A stretch of DNA of 20,485 bases from Larix sibirica (lineage: Eukaryota; Streptophyta; Pinopsida; Pinales; Pinaceae): contig NWUY0300015064.1 in NCBI GenBank assembly GCA_004151065.3, positions 1 through 20,485 of the forward strand, in the 5' to 3' direction. Within the stretch, counting starts at the first letter, position 1. Every line of letters starts with the position of its first letter. Shown here piece by piece: positions 1-10,478 of the stretch. The notes below the pieces were generated by a model, which worked only from the letters and a program-made list of their open reading frames with translations, ran no database searches and was not told the DNA's origin. The position numbers and the translations under genes were made by a program.

Positions 1-250
1 TGATGTCGAAAATCGGACATATATGTCGTCGGATATCCGACCAAGAAACAACTCTCTTTGGTTTTCAAAGGATTGGCTCTAATATCATGTAAGAAAACTG
101 TCGGGGATGACATAATTCATTTTCTTTGTCTCTTCCCCGATTCTATATCAAATCGACTCTTAAAACAACAAACACGAAATTGAAGAAGAGACACATGTTT
201 CACACACAAATTTCACACAATATGTTATTTCTTTCAGCTCAAGCTAGGTA
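1..250 (-). mobile_element. Edge of an LTR retrotransposon (5' LTR/leader junction)
   Basis: Bases 75-87 are a near match to the 3' end of plant initiator tRNA-Met (11 of 13), the usual priming site of copia-type elements. Directly next to it, at 88, a TG starts the LTR when read on the plus strand. The element therefore runs on the minus strand: the LTR lies at 88 onward and the internal leader at 1-74, and most of the element lies left of the window. Both PBS mismatches are transitions of the deamination type. A TATA-like TTTATAAA is present near 251-258. The far LTR end (a CA in plus orientation) cannot be fixed without the other LTR, so the right limit given here is arbitrary. No coding sequence of the element is in the window, so the family (copia or other) is inferred only from the primer choice. 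Confidence 0.6.
75..87 (-). other. Primer-binding site for initiator tRNA-Met
   Basis: On the plus strand the bases read ggctctaatatca. The 3' end of plant tRNAi-Met reads GGCTCTGATACCA, so there are two mismatches, G to A and C to T. It abuts the TG that begins the LTR at 88, which is the expected geometry of an LTR retrotransposon read on the minus strand. Confidence 0.65.
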
Positions 251-3202
251 ACTTTATAAACTATCTTATCAATAGGTGAACAACCTATTGAGGGAATATA
301 TCAACAACACGCTAAGAAAGGAAAATGGTTAGAGAGAATCTCTCAATCTCCAACCAAGTTACAACAAACCAAAATGAACAAAACAACCATAACTAAATAG
401 TAAATAGCATCCTAAACATAACACTAGACTCATAAATTATAATAGATATCCAAAGATAGATGGGGACATTCAGTTAACACAAGTGTTATGACATTTGCTT
501 TCTAGTTGAATCATGGTAAATTCTTTCTTATATGTGGACATGACCATAGGGTGTTGATGGTGTTACTCTATAATGGTTCGTGTATCCTAAATTGGTGTTT
601 CATAGCTAAGGATGAATCATGGTGTGGTTATAATTACTCCTTAGATGTATGACCTTACGGGTTAGGTGTATCCTTGGGAATTTAAATAAGTATTACATTC
701 ATTTCATGACATCCACAACATTTTACCTAGCCATTTTTCATCTCATATCATTTTACTAGTCATTTCACTCATTTCCATCATATCCCCATTTCGTAATTAA
801 CTTATCATATATCATGTTATAAGGTCTCTATACTAAATTCCTATGTATGATATCTAAGTCATAGTTAAAAGAGTCAAAGTAATCTAAGGGAAATGGAGCT
901 AAATGATAAATGTGAGCAATGACCCCTTTGCAAAAGCCATGAACCTTATGTCCAAAGAAAAGGACTTGCAAAAATATAAAAAAGAACATAAAAATGGCTC
1001 AAGGAAATGATATCTCAAAGAAAATTATTATCTTCCAAGGCACACATATGGAAGAAAAATCATCAACCCCTATCTCTTGAAACTTAAGGGGTAGATCTAG
1101 CACTTAGTTACAATTCTATGATAGTTAATTCACAAACACCTTCCCCTAACATCACATCCATTTCATCACCCTCACCTTACTTAAAAACATAGGAAATGCA
1201 CTTTGTTTTAGGGATGTAACATGAAAATATGAATCAATTATAGTTGCATCATGGTAACTCTAAGGTTATTGGGATAATTAATCAAAAGTGAGTGAGTTAA
1301 TTTGAAAAGTGCACTTGGAAGCCTTTTATGTTAATGTTTTGCATATTCGATGGTATTTTTTCTAAGTCATTTCATATATTGTCTAACACTTGGTTGATTC
1401 TCTATAGTTGGTTGACTTGATGTCCCCTCCTAGATGATGCACCCCCTTCTTCATGCACACATTCAAGACTTGAGGTAGGTTCCGACATTTGAGAGAGGGA
1501 CAACCCTTTTTCATGGTATTTAGATGAGTTGGCATGAGCTTTGACTACTTGATCATTTCATTGCACACTTGGACCATGCTTCTTCACTCTTGAGCATAGT
1601 TTTTGAGGTTATTGCATCTTTCAAAGAGGAACATTCTGCGGTTTATGGCATTTGTTGGACCCTTGTGACACTTGGCTTCATCATTTTCTAGAGTGCTCCT
1701 TTATTTGAGGCATTCTTCATCATGGGTTGACTTGTCTATGTGGTATATTGCACCTTAGAGGACCCTTTGTTGCCACACTTGCCACCTTATTTTGGAGCAT
1801 TCATCACTTTGCGTTGGTTCTGATGAAGGTGCCCTATTGTGAGGAGTTTTGCACACCTATCTGTCGATATTGATGAGGGCACTATCTTCATGGAGTCTTT
1901 TGATTGGTCAAACCCTAGGGTTTTTTCCTTGCACTTACTCATTTGACCATATATTTTGGAGTGCTCCTCTCTTTTGTCCACTTTCCATGGAGAGTGAGTT
2001 GCTAGTTTTGATTTGTCATATATTTGGATGAAGTTGTTAAATAGTGGTCGATTGATCAAAATATTATGGTTTAAACTTAACATTTACTGTTCCCACCTTA
2101 TCTTCTAGAGAATTCCACTTAGTGCTCACTTCATGTAGTATTGTTCATCTCTCTAGTGGTTTACCCTCTCACATGGTCAAAAGAGGTTAGGGTTTTGAAT
2201 TTAGGGTTTCTATCTTTGACCATGTCATGAGATATTTTATTATTTTCTATAGAAGAGTTTGTTAGTCTATCATCCTATTTAAGTGACAATTCTCTCATTT
2301 TATAGGTTGCTAGAACTTAGAGAATAAAACTTACTTTTGCTCCTCTTATGTCTATTTTCTTTTATGTTCAAGTGTAACTGGCTAATAGTAGAGAATTAAG
2401 ATGAAGTTACATGTGTCTAGTGTCTTTAATGGATTCCTTCTTCAAATGGTAAACATTGCATGATACAATTGAGGTAATTATTTCCCAAAGTTCTTATTGT
2501 TTTATCAATTAAGTTAGCATCATATCCAACACTTGTTATCTGTTACTTGTTGTAGAATGTGTAAACTATGCATGCAAGTTTAGTAGGAAGATTTCAGTTC
2601 TTGATCTTTCCATTTGATTAGGAGATAACTCATTTTTAGCTATCAAAAACTAGGACATGGATTTGACCACTTCTACGCTCTCCTACTCTTTGATCACCAA
2701 ACATTTTCTTGACTCCTCTATGAAACCCTTGCCCTTTCCTAAAGCAACTAGGCACTAGTCAATATTTTACTCTTTCTTTTAGCCACCTCAACATATCTAA
2801 AATTTAAGTTTTTTAATCTCATACATGAGAGTCATCAAAAAATCAAAATCAAACCCCTCGGAGTTGCGCTTCATTTTATTCATGTTTCATAAACAAAATT
2901 TACTCGAGATGAATGTTATATTTCATATTTAGTTTAACTCTCCATTTGATTTACTTTACATATCTTTAAATGGGTTGAATTTTAATTGTTTAATTAGTTA
3001 TTTTTGTTTGATCGCTTTGAATACTCTTGAACAATTATTTATAAGTGTTTATGTTCAGCTCTTGGATTGTTTCTACATGGTTTATAGCATACAACATAAC
3101 TAACGGATCTAAAAGTTAACCATTTGTTGTTAGCATATTAACACACTTTTCCTATATGTTAATGGCATCCCAAGTGACTTAGACATTTTCAATTTTGTAC
3201 CT
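251..3202. other. AT-rich non-coding stretch, probably old repeat DNA
   Basis: No reading frame here resembles a known protein; the open frames of up to 98 codons at 1787-2083 (minus) and 60 codons at 1849-2031 (plus) overlap each other and look random. Around 2270-2330 there is a TATTTAAG motif followed about 45 bases later by AATAAA, a spacing seen in LTR promoter/R regions, so part of 1300-2400 may be an LTR. A perfect 11-bp inverted repeat lies at 2171-2181 and 2215-2225. The final few hundred bases were contiguous with the DNA now at 9573 before the LINE inserted. Confidence 0.4.
2171..2225. repeat. 11-bp inverted repeat (hairpin)
   Basis: The arms acatggtcaaa (2171-2181) and tttgaccatgt (2215-2225) are perfect reverse complements with a 33-base loop that carries two telomere-box-like TTAGGG motifs. 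Its role is unknown. Confidence 0.6.
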
Positions 3203-3217
3203 TAAATTTCTGCAATA
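3203..3217. repeat. Target-site duplication of the LINE, left copy
   Basis: taaatttctgcaata occurs here and again, without mismatch, at 9558-9572. Identity stops exactly at both ends. It flanks a minus-strand element whose A9 tail (T9 on plus, 3219-3227) lies beside this copy, as expected for target-primed reverse transcription. Confidence 0.95.
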
Positions 3218-3218
3218 G

Positions 3219-3475
3219 TTTTTTTTTCCATAGAAAAAAGTCATAACCTATTCATTCATCAGAAATATAGATTACATCCTTCAAGTGTAGTTGCACTATT
3301 CCAAAAAAATTACATCAATGCTTTATCCAGCAAAGTTATCAAAGGAAAACTACATTCATAAGCATTACATCCTATTGCAATGTTCATAAATTATTACAAC
3401 ACAGTTGTATCCAGCAATTTTTCATAGTAAAAAAATCTCAAGGTTTCTTCATTCCTTGTCTTCAGACCATGAAGT
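3219..3475 (-). other. LINE 3' untranslated region and A-tail
   Basis: After the probable last stop of ORF2 (3476-3478) about 250 bases follow with no open frame and end in nine A residues on the minus strand (3227-3219), one C, and then the target-site duplication. No AATAAA is seen in the last 60 bases. Confidence 0.75.
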
Positions 3476-6400
3476 CTAGAGTTTTACTTTAATTACTTGT
3501 TGTCCTCCCATAATTTTGATCATCTCATAAATTACCGAGGGAAGGAGAAGACCTTCTTTGGATAGTATGTCGGTTGTCTCATTCTTCTCTTTATACACAT
3601 GACTATATATAAGGACCTCAAAATACTTTGCTATAATTTCCATATTTTTTCCTATACCTGTGAGATTCAGGTTTGAGATTTTCTGCTCCTTTTTCATAAC
3701 TTTGATCCATATTTCTGAATCCCCAAAGATATGTAGTGAATGTACTGACTCCTCTCTTCAAATCTGCATCAGTGTTCACAGAGCCAGGACTTCAGCTTTA
3801 TTATTTGAGCCAAAGCCCCCATTAGCTTTGAACTCTATTGTTCCCATGTTCGGTAAATGTAAAATCCCCCCTAATCCTCAGACTCTATCAGGTTCCTCAT
3901 AGGCCCCGTCAAAATGACATGTACATTCTGCTTCTATAACAATTTCCTTTATTATCCTGGGGTTATTAGTTCTTTCTTTGTCAATGAAAAACCTGTAGGT
4001 TTCTATTACATTAGAGATAACATAGAAACCAGGTAAGTGAATATTCTCAGAGATAGCTACATTTCTAACCTTCCAAATGATCCATAGAACTAAGTATGGG
4101 ATACATTGTATGGATTTGAGGATCGGTTGCGTGAACCAGTGTTTGATTTTTTCTTCAATAGAATCAGCTTCCCAAAGTTGTACATGTTGAAGATTGTCTT
4201 ACAATCCTTTCCATACTTGATAAGAGAATGGGAATTCCATAAACAAGTGTGCGATTGTTTCTTTTGCTCCCCTGCATAGACAACACCAGCTGGGACCTGC
4301 TACATTTCTCTTCCTCAAATTGTCCCATGTTAGTACCTTCCCTCTCAATATCAGCAACATAAAAACCTTGTGCTTTTGGGGCACCCGGACTTTCCACAGA
4401 GGTTTCCACCACTAGCAATCAAGAATAGTTTTGTTTCTCCAGAATAGCTTATATGTTATATTAACTGCATACTTCCCTCCCTCCCGGTTTCCCATCCACA
4501 CCAAAGAATCTGGAGCCTCCTTTAACTTGATGAAACCTTTAAGCAAGTCTGAAGTCCATAAGTTCCAATGTTCTACCCATCGGTCAGGTAAGGCGAGTTC
4601 TGCTGCCGTTTTCCAATTCTGAGAAATGCTAATGGTTCTGTCATTCCCAGCTACATCTTGTAATGTAGTGAAACCTCTTTCATTGAGTTACTTGATCATC
4701 CCTTCTGGGATATTTCTCTACTTGGTAACCCCCACAAGTTTATCCTTCCCCACTATGGATTTTTTACCGTCTCTCACCGCCCAAGCCAGTAAGTCCCCAA
4801 TGACTGGAAAGACTCCTACCATAGCTTTCCAAAACGTAGACCTTGCTTTACATTCCTTTAGTGGGGCCCTGATCCATTCCAGGATAGACCAAATCTTCAA
4901 ATATTTAGATTTTAGAATGGATTTCCATTTTCCTTCCTTGCTAATAAACTGCCAAGTGTATTTCGCTATTAAATATTTTCCAAACCTGTGGAGTTCCTTC
5001 AATCCCCAACCTCCCACTTGATTTGGTTTTGCAATTTTGGTCCATGATGTCCAATGTATCCCCACATCTATATTTCCTTTCCATAAAAATATGAAAAACA
5101 TCCTACGTAACTTATGAGAGACTGCTTTAGGGATAGAATCTAAAATCATCCAATAGACAGGGAAGGCATTTAACACCGCTTGAATCAGCACATATTTACC
5201 TCCACGGGATAAAAACCTGTTGCACCAGAAGTTAATTTTTCTCTCCACCTTGTTTGTTAGCCAGTCACGATCTACTTTAACATAGCAGTTTGGTTTAAGG
5301 AAAAATCCCAAGTACTTAAAGCCCTCTCCCAGAGTAAATTGGTCCATCGACATACAATTTTGAAACGTTTGCATATGATGGTGTTCCAATTTGCTAAAAT
5401 AGCACGTCGATTTGCTTAAATTTAATAGCATTCTTGTAGCCCGACTGAATTGTTCCAATATCTCCATTACTGCTAGAGTTTCCTGTTCTGATTCCCTTAG
5501 AAACAACAAAGCATCATCTACAAAGAAGATGTGTGTTATTGATATTTCTTCAATACTTAAGCCCGTTATTATGTTGAAACTCTTTGCTTCAGACAATGAC
5601 CAGCTGAGTCCTTCCATTACCAACAGAAAAAGATAAGGGGATAAGGGGCATCCTTGGAGAATCCCTTTCTGAGGTTTAAAGAACGGTGAAGCTGCTCCGT
5701 TGATCAAAATTGAAAACAAAACTGACGAAATGCAAGATCAAATCCATTTCACCACCTGTAGTGAAAATCCGGTCTACAAGAGGACTAGCCTTAAATAGAT
5801 CCAGCTAGTTATATCATAAGCCTTATCTAGATGTATCTTGAGGAATTTGGAAGGTAACTGGTTAGTTTTAATAGTGTGTATGCACTCCTGAGCCATTCCC
5901 ACAGCCTCATGAATACTTTGATCCTTCAAGAACCCAAATTGGTCAGGGGATATGTGGGTAGCCAGAAAAGGTTTTAACCTTCCTACTATAATCTTCGATA
6001 TTATTTTATAAAGTGCATTGCAAAGCAAGATTGGTCGGAAATCCCAAAAGGATTTGGGATTGTCCGCCTTAGGAATCAACACTACTAAAGTAGAGTTAAA
6101 ACAGACTGGCATTTTCCCTAATAGCCTGGTTTGTTCCACTACTCTCAATAGATCACCTCCCATAAGATCAAAAAACCCCAAGAAGAAATCCGAGGTCCAT
6201 CCGTCCGGACCCGGACTTTTGTCTTTCTTGGATTTTTCAAGAACTGTTTCTAATTCCTCCAACATAACCTGTGCTTCCAGATGAGCATTATCTTCTGCCT
6301 TTATCCACTTAGGGAATTTTGTGCTCAATTGAACAATGTCTGGAATGTTATTCAAGTTCGGTTTTGTATAAAGTTCCTCAAAAAATTTACTTCTTCAGCT

Positions 6401-7590
6401 GCCAGTCCTTCAAACCCTCGGATACTCTCCCCTTCCTTATTCTTCATCTCCCAAATAGTATTGGATCTTTTTCTATGGTTAACAAACTTATGAAAAAAGG
6501 ACGTGTTTTCATCACCTAGAGAGAGCCATACAACTCTGCTCTTCATTCTAGCTTCCGCTTCCTTTTCTTTTAAGATTTCATTCCTTTGAGCTTCAAGTTC
6601 TGCTAACACCTCCAAGCTTTGTTGATTGAGTATTTCCGTACCTTCATTATAAATTTCCTCAATCTTGACTTAAGTACTATTGATTCTATTATCCCAGATC
6701 ACCAATTGCTTGATGGACCAGTCTACCATGAGTTTCTTCACTTCATTTAATTCGTCTAAGAGTTGTCTGCATGCTGGAGTGTTAAATCTGGCATCATATC
6801 CTTTCCAATTAGTTCTGATTAGTTTTGTGTACTCATCATTTTTCATCCAGTGAGGATTGAACTTGTATGGAGTCACAGGTTTCCTTTCTCCTTTTTCTAG
6901 CTGGCAGAGAATGGGAAGATGGTCCGACCTCCCACCAGTAATTCTCCAGGACCTGACATTTTCCACTTTTCTTAATAAATCTCCTTGGAGTAGAAAGCAA
7001 TCTAACCTTTTAGCAATAGCCGCTTCTTCTACTCTCTTATTGAACCAGGTAGGTTTGAGCTCCACTAGTTCAATATCAATCAGGTCCATAGACTCCAAGT
7101 GATGCTGGAAGAAGGCCTGTAAGGGATCCGGTCTAGCTCTATTCCCCCAGAGCTCATCTCTGCAAAGCGTAAAGTTCAGATCCCCTGCCATTGGAAAAGG
7201 AAGGTCCTGTAGAAAAATTTTCTCAAAGAGTCCATTCTAGAATTCTACTTTCCTCTCGTAAGGGCCATAGACATTGAGAATCAAAAACTTCAAGTCTAGA
7301 GCCTTGCTTTCAAAAGCAATACCTATTCCTGAATTAAAAGAGAAACTATTCAAGAGTACCAGGGTTCCATTCCATCCTGTTAGACTGTCACTAGAGAAAC
7401 CCCTCCCATCCGTCCAGACAAATTCCCATCCTTTGAATAACCTCTTCAAAAAGTCAACTACAAACACCCCACTGCACATCGTTTCATGTAGTAAAAGAAC
7501 ATCAGGTTTGTGTATTTCTACCAACCTCGCAAGTACCAGTTGTTTTAGGTTGTTGGCCAACCCTCTACAATTAAGTGACAGAAGTTTCAT
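3476..7590 (-). pseudogene. LINE ORF2: endonuclease, reverse transcriptase, zf-RVT, RNase H (broken)
   Basis: ORF2 would cut target DNA and copy the element RNA there. It starts at the ATG at 7590, whose product opens MKLLSLNCRG. Endonuclease residues are all present: N7, E36 (LLHET), D137/N139 (GDLN) and S222-D-H (SDHLPI). The RT region shows KSPGPDG, LIPK, HLDKAYD, QGCPLSPYLF, the catalytic FVDD (5524-5513, about residue 690) and KYLGFFL. A zf-RVT region lies at 4411-4202, with its final cysteine replaced by F (MEFPFS). RNase H starts at FDGA near 3915 and ends with HVYKEKNE and LSKEG (3560-3610). Length is about 1,371 codons, normal for plant LINEs. Damage: TAG at 7237, 5774, 4718 and 4412; TAA at 6670, 4688 and 4199; TGA at 5738, 3878, 3776 and 3758; plus a one-base loss in a T run near 6381-6387, after which the frame changes. 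Positions are the lowest coordinate of each stop codon. Confidence 0.95.
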
Positions 7591-8121
7591 GGGATAACTG
7601 AAAAAACAAGGCTTAACTCTAAGCGCCCTCGGTGTCAGCTTGTTCAACATGCAGTGATTTAAACCCTCCCTATCAAACTTGTTTCTCTTTTGGGTTCTGT
7701 GGACAAGAATGATAAAACCTAGGCCAATAGTCTCTACAGAATCCGCGGTGAGGACAGAGCCTTTAGACCTTAGAGAATAGGGGTTTGAGACCTCCCAACA
7801 ACCGTTTAAGTGAGCCGAGCCAACAAAATTAAGGTTCAAAAAAGGGGAATGGATTCTGATTAGGTTTTTATGAGCCCTTAGCGATTTCCTTGAGCTAGGG
7901 TTGTCAACCTGACTCAACACAGGATTTACAGTCCCAAAAGCAGGCTTCGACAAAATTTTCAAACCAGAATTCATAGGTTTGAGGGATTCTAGAGAGAGTA
8001 AGGACATACCTGTCGGATATTCCGCAATCGTTTCCTCGAAAACATCTACTTTCACAGCTTGCGAACTTTCCTTATGCAATTCCTCAACTTGGGCCATGTT
8101 ATGTTCGTTGTTGGATCCAGT
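7591..8121 (-). other. Open 177-codon stretch joining LINE ORF1 to ORF2 in one frame
   Basis: The frame of ORF1 after its second TAG (8122-8124) continues without any stop through 177 codons into the ORF2 start at 7590, also in the same frame. The stretch is polar and of low complexity with no recognised domain. It is probably the variable C-terminal tail of ORF1, which means that no stop codon separates the two ORFs in this copy apart from the TAG at 8122. Confidence 0.6.
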
Positions 8122-9544
8122 CTACACCTCAAAGATAAGAGTTTCTTCTCCTTCGAAAATTGGAGTTGTTTTCGGAGGAGATTCTTCAATGTGAGCTCTT
8201 TGTATGTCCTCTGAGAGTAAGAGATAATAAGCTTTTGTTCCAAGGTCCTCGACCCCCTGACCATCCTCTCTTGGTGTTCTGTTCTTTACAGAAACTAAAA
8301 GTTCTTTGCGTGAATCACTTGCCTTCTCCTTCGTCAACTTATCCTTGATAGGAAAATTATCATCGGCTTTATTGTTCTTCTCTTCGGGGTTTATAAAACA
8401 ATTGGGTTCCCCAACCCTCTTACTTTGAACCCCTAATTCGTCTCTTCTTTCCGAAGGCCCAGACTTGCAAAGTGACACTAAGGTCTCTTGTGGTTCCAGG
8501 GCTTCCTGAGGGTGCATACAAACTTCCTCATTTGTCCCTGAACCCCAGTTAAACGTCTATTTCTCTGGGTCCTCCAGGAGACTCGGCTCCTTCATTATTC
8601 CTTTAGGTTCCTTAACCGCCCAGAACTGCTTCTTGAAATGTAGCACACAATCCTTAATTAAGTGACCGTAGACATGACAACAGTCGCACCTAAACGGAAT
8701 ATTAACATAGTCCAGTCTATGCTTCAAAATACAGTCTCCAATAGTTAAATCTATGATATCTGGAAGGCTGAGCTTAAGGTCTACAGTTATAAGAACCTTT
8801 GCAATTGTTCGCAGGGCTTGAAATTTATACGAAGGGTCTACAAACACCGTGGCACTTACTTTGTTCCCAAGAGCTGCTAGAAATTGGTCCATCCAAAGTT
8901 CCAAAGGCAGTCCAGGTATTTTAACCCACACCAAGGTCTGCTGAGAGAATTCCCTGCGAGGATCGAAACAAGGGTTCCAGAACTTTAGGGTTAAGAGCTT
9001 CTTTCCCCACATCCAATACCCATTGAGTAAATTGACTGCATCTTCCTCCTTAATCAGTTTAAAGCTAAGCCACCCGCGAGTCATGATGAAGAACTCTGGG
9101 CAATAGTTCAGTATCGGAACCCAATATTTATGAAGCCATGCTCTAAGTCCCTCCTCCCTAACTCTGATTCCATAGAATCGTTCAATGAGGGTTTTTCCTG
9201 TGTATGTCAAGGTATCTTCCACTTTGAGGTCATCCCCCACCGTCATCTTGACCCCATTTCTGAGCCGTATGAGCTTCCTTTTCTTCCTACGTTCAGCTTC
9301 GTCGGGTCGACCATTTGCCCTGTCTTCGTTTGATGAAAGATCTTTCTTCTGCAAAGAACTAAAGTCATCTTGCTCACAGTCTGTTTGTTTGCATTAAAAA
9401 CGAAGTGCCTCCTACATTATTGAGCATAGCCCTAGATGGGTCCCTAAGGTACGGATCCCCAAACCGAGCCTCACTATCATTAAAAGCTGCCATTAATCAT
9501 CGCCTCCACTGATAATCCCTAGGTGCCAAAACCCTCAGCGCCAT
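8122..9544 (-). pseudogene. LINE ORF1: DUF4283/CCHC RNA-binding protein (broken)
   Basis: ORF1 would coat the element RNA. The main open part is 9354-8560. It carries a basic stretch (ERRKKRKLIR), a DUF4283-type fold region ending in a run near LVWVKIPGLPLELW, and a CX2CX4HX4C zinc knuckle at 8688-8647 (C, C, H, C all present). The likely start is the ATG at 9493 (product opens MAAFNDSEARFG). An ATG at 9544 lies in the same frame, 17 codons upstream, separated from it only by a TGA at 9499-9497, so the original start may be 9544. One extra base near 9382 shifts the frame between the N-terminus and the knuckle part. In-frame TAG codons at 8557-8559 and 8122-8124 break the rest. The codons between them (131 after the first Met) are rich in E, K, P and S, as in LINE ORF1 tails. 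Confidence 0.9.
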
Positions 9545-9557
9545 TTCTTGGAGCTCC

Positions 9558-9572
9558 TAAATTTCTGCAATA
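9558..9572. repeat. Target-site duplication of the LINE, right copy
   Basis: This is an exact 15-bp match to 3203-3217. It abuts the element's 5' end (minus strand begins GGAGCTCC), which shows that the 5' end is complete or nearly so. Confidence 0.95.
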
Positions 9573-10478
9573 ATTACTTATTATTTCTAACAATTTTGCA
9601 CTCATCTCCACACATCTAAATTGTTGGAATTTACCTTATTAGTAACCACATAAAATTTATCTTATACATTTTCATGGGTTTGTTAACAATAATTTCAAAG
9701 TTGGGCATGAAATTTTGGAATTAATCACTCTGTTTAATGGTAACTCTAACAATAGAATAAGGATTTATGGTTAAATAAAATACCATTGGTTTGTTAACAA
9801 TAATTTCAAAGTTGGGCATGGAATTCTAGAATTAATCACTCTATTTTAATGATAACTCCAACAATGGAATAGGGAACAATGGAATACGCATTTATGGTTA
9901 AATAAAATACATTTCTTTTTTATTGTCAAATTCATTTGCATTCTTTTATTTCTTTGAATCACAACATTCAATGGTTATACTATCTTTCCTATTGGTTTTA
10001 AAAAAATCTATTTTATTGTTAGTTATTTCAAATTAAATCTACAACAACAATCTCATTTAGATCACTGACATTTAATGGAATGAACTTCTATGGTTATCTT
10101 TAACTCCTTGTTTTACATTTTTTTATCTCGAGCAACAAGATTATTGTTTATTGTTTAGCAAATTCACTCAAGATTTTTGGTTACTCTCATTCAATGGTTA
10201 TCTTCTATTTGCAATTAATGGTCAATGGTTTAAGGATATTTTAGCAAATGTGAGTTAGCATAATTTTGGAATCTTTAATTTCTTTTGGGATTTTCTAACT
10301 CGTCAATTCTCTTTAATTCTTGATCCATCATCCACTAACAATCTAAGTAATTTCTCTCATCTCTTGACACTTAGTTGCCCACTTCCCCCTTGTAAATTCT
10401 CAAGTAACTAAAGTGAAGGGAAGTATTTGTTAAGGTGACAGTAGCATTACCTCCATAGTTGCACATAGTTACAGCCTA
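9573..10478. other. AT-rich spacer without recognisable genes
   Basis: No coding frame or RNA gene is visible. The stretch contains the tandem duplication at 9677-9910 and is otherwise unstructured AT-rich DNA. Its left edge was joined to 3202 before the LINE inserted. Confidence 0.6.
9677..9910. repeat. Tandem duplication, two diverged units of 107 and 123 bp
   Basis: Unit 1 is 9677-9783 and unit 2 is 9788-9910. Both start ggtttgttaacaataattt and end ggttaaataaaatac. Unit 2 is longer mainly because of a small internal duplication of aacaatggaata (about 9860-9886). The copies differ at scattered positions, so the duplication is old. Confidence 0.85.

Larger units (their letters stand above)
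3218..9557 (-). mobile_element. Full-length plant L1-type LINE (non-LTR retrotransposon), defective
   Basis: This 6,340-bp element is bounded by a perfect 15-bp target-site duplication and ends in an A9 tail at its 3' side (low coordinates). In transcription order it has a short 5' leader (9557-9545), ORF1 with a DUF4283-type region and a CCHC knuckle, and ORF2 with an apurinic-type endonuclease, reverse transcriptase, a zf-RVT zinc region and a C-terminal RNase H. This domain order is that of plant L1 elements that carry RNase H. Both ORFs are broken by stops and frameshifts, so it cannot make its own proteins, yet all domains remain readable and the duplication is perfect, which indicates insertion of a complete copy followed by decay in place. 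The insertion split AT-rich DNA with no visible gene. Confidence 0.95.

Noticed and set aside
101-142. Short inverted repeat tcgggga/tccccga in the LTR
   Set aside because: Arms of only seven bases in AT-rich DNA; too weak to assign a function.
1787-2083. 98-codon minus-strand open frame
   Set aside because: Composition is random-looking, no motif is seen, and an equally long plus-strand frame overlaps it.
4164-4418. 84-codon minus-strand frame
   Set aside because: It is an alternative frame over the zf-RVT region; the true frame is shifted and contains LWKVR, CCLCRG and AHLF.
4431-7102. Many plus-strand open frames inside the LINE (for example 4626-5021, 5412-5636, 6018-6284)
   Set aside because: They are antisense to recognisable ORF2 domains and show no features of their own.
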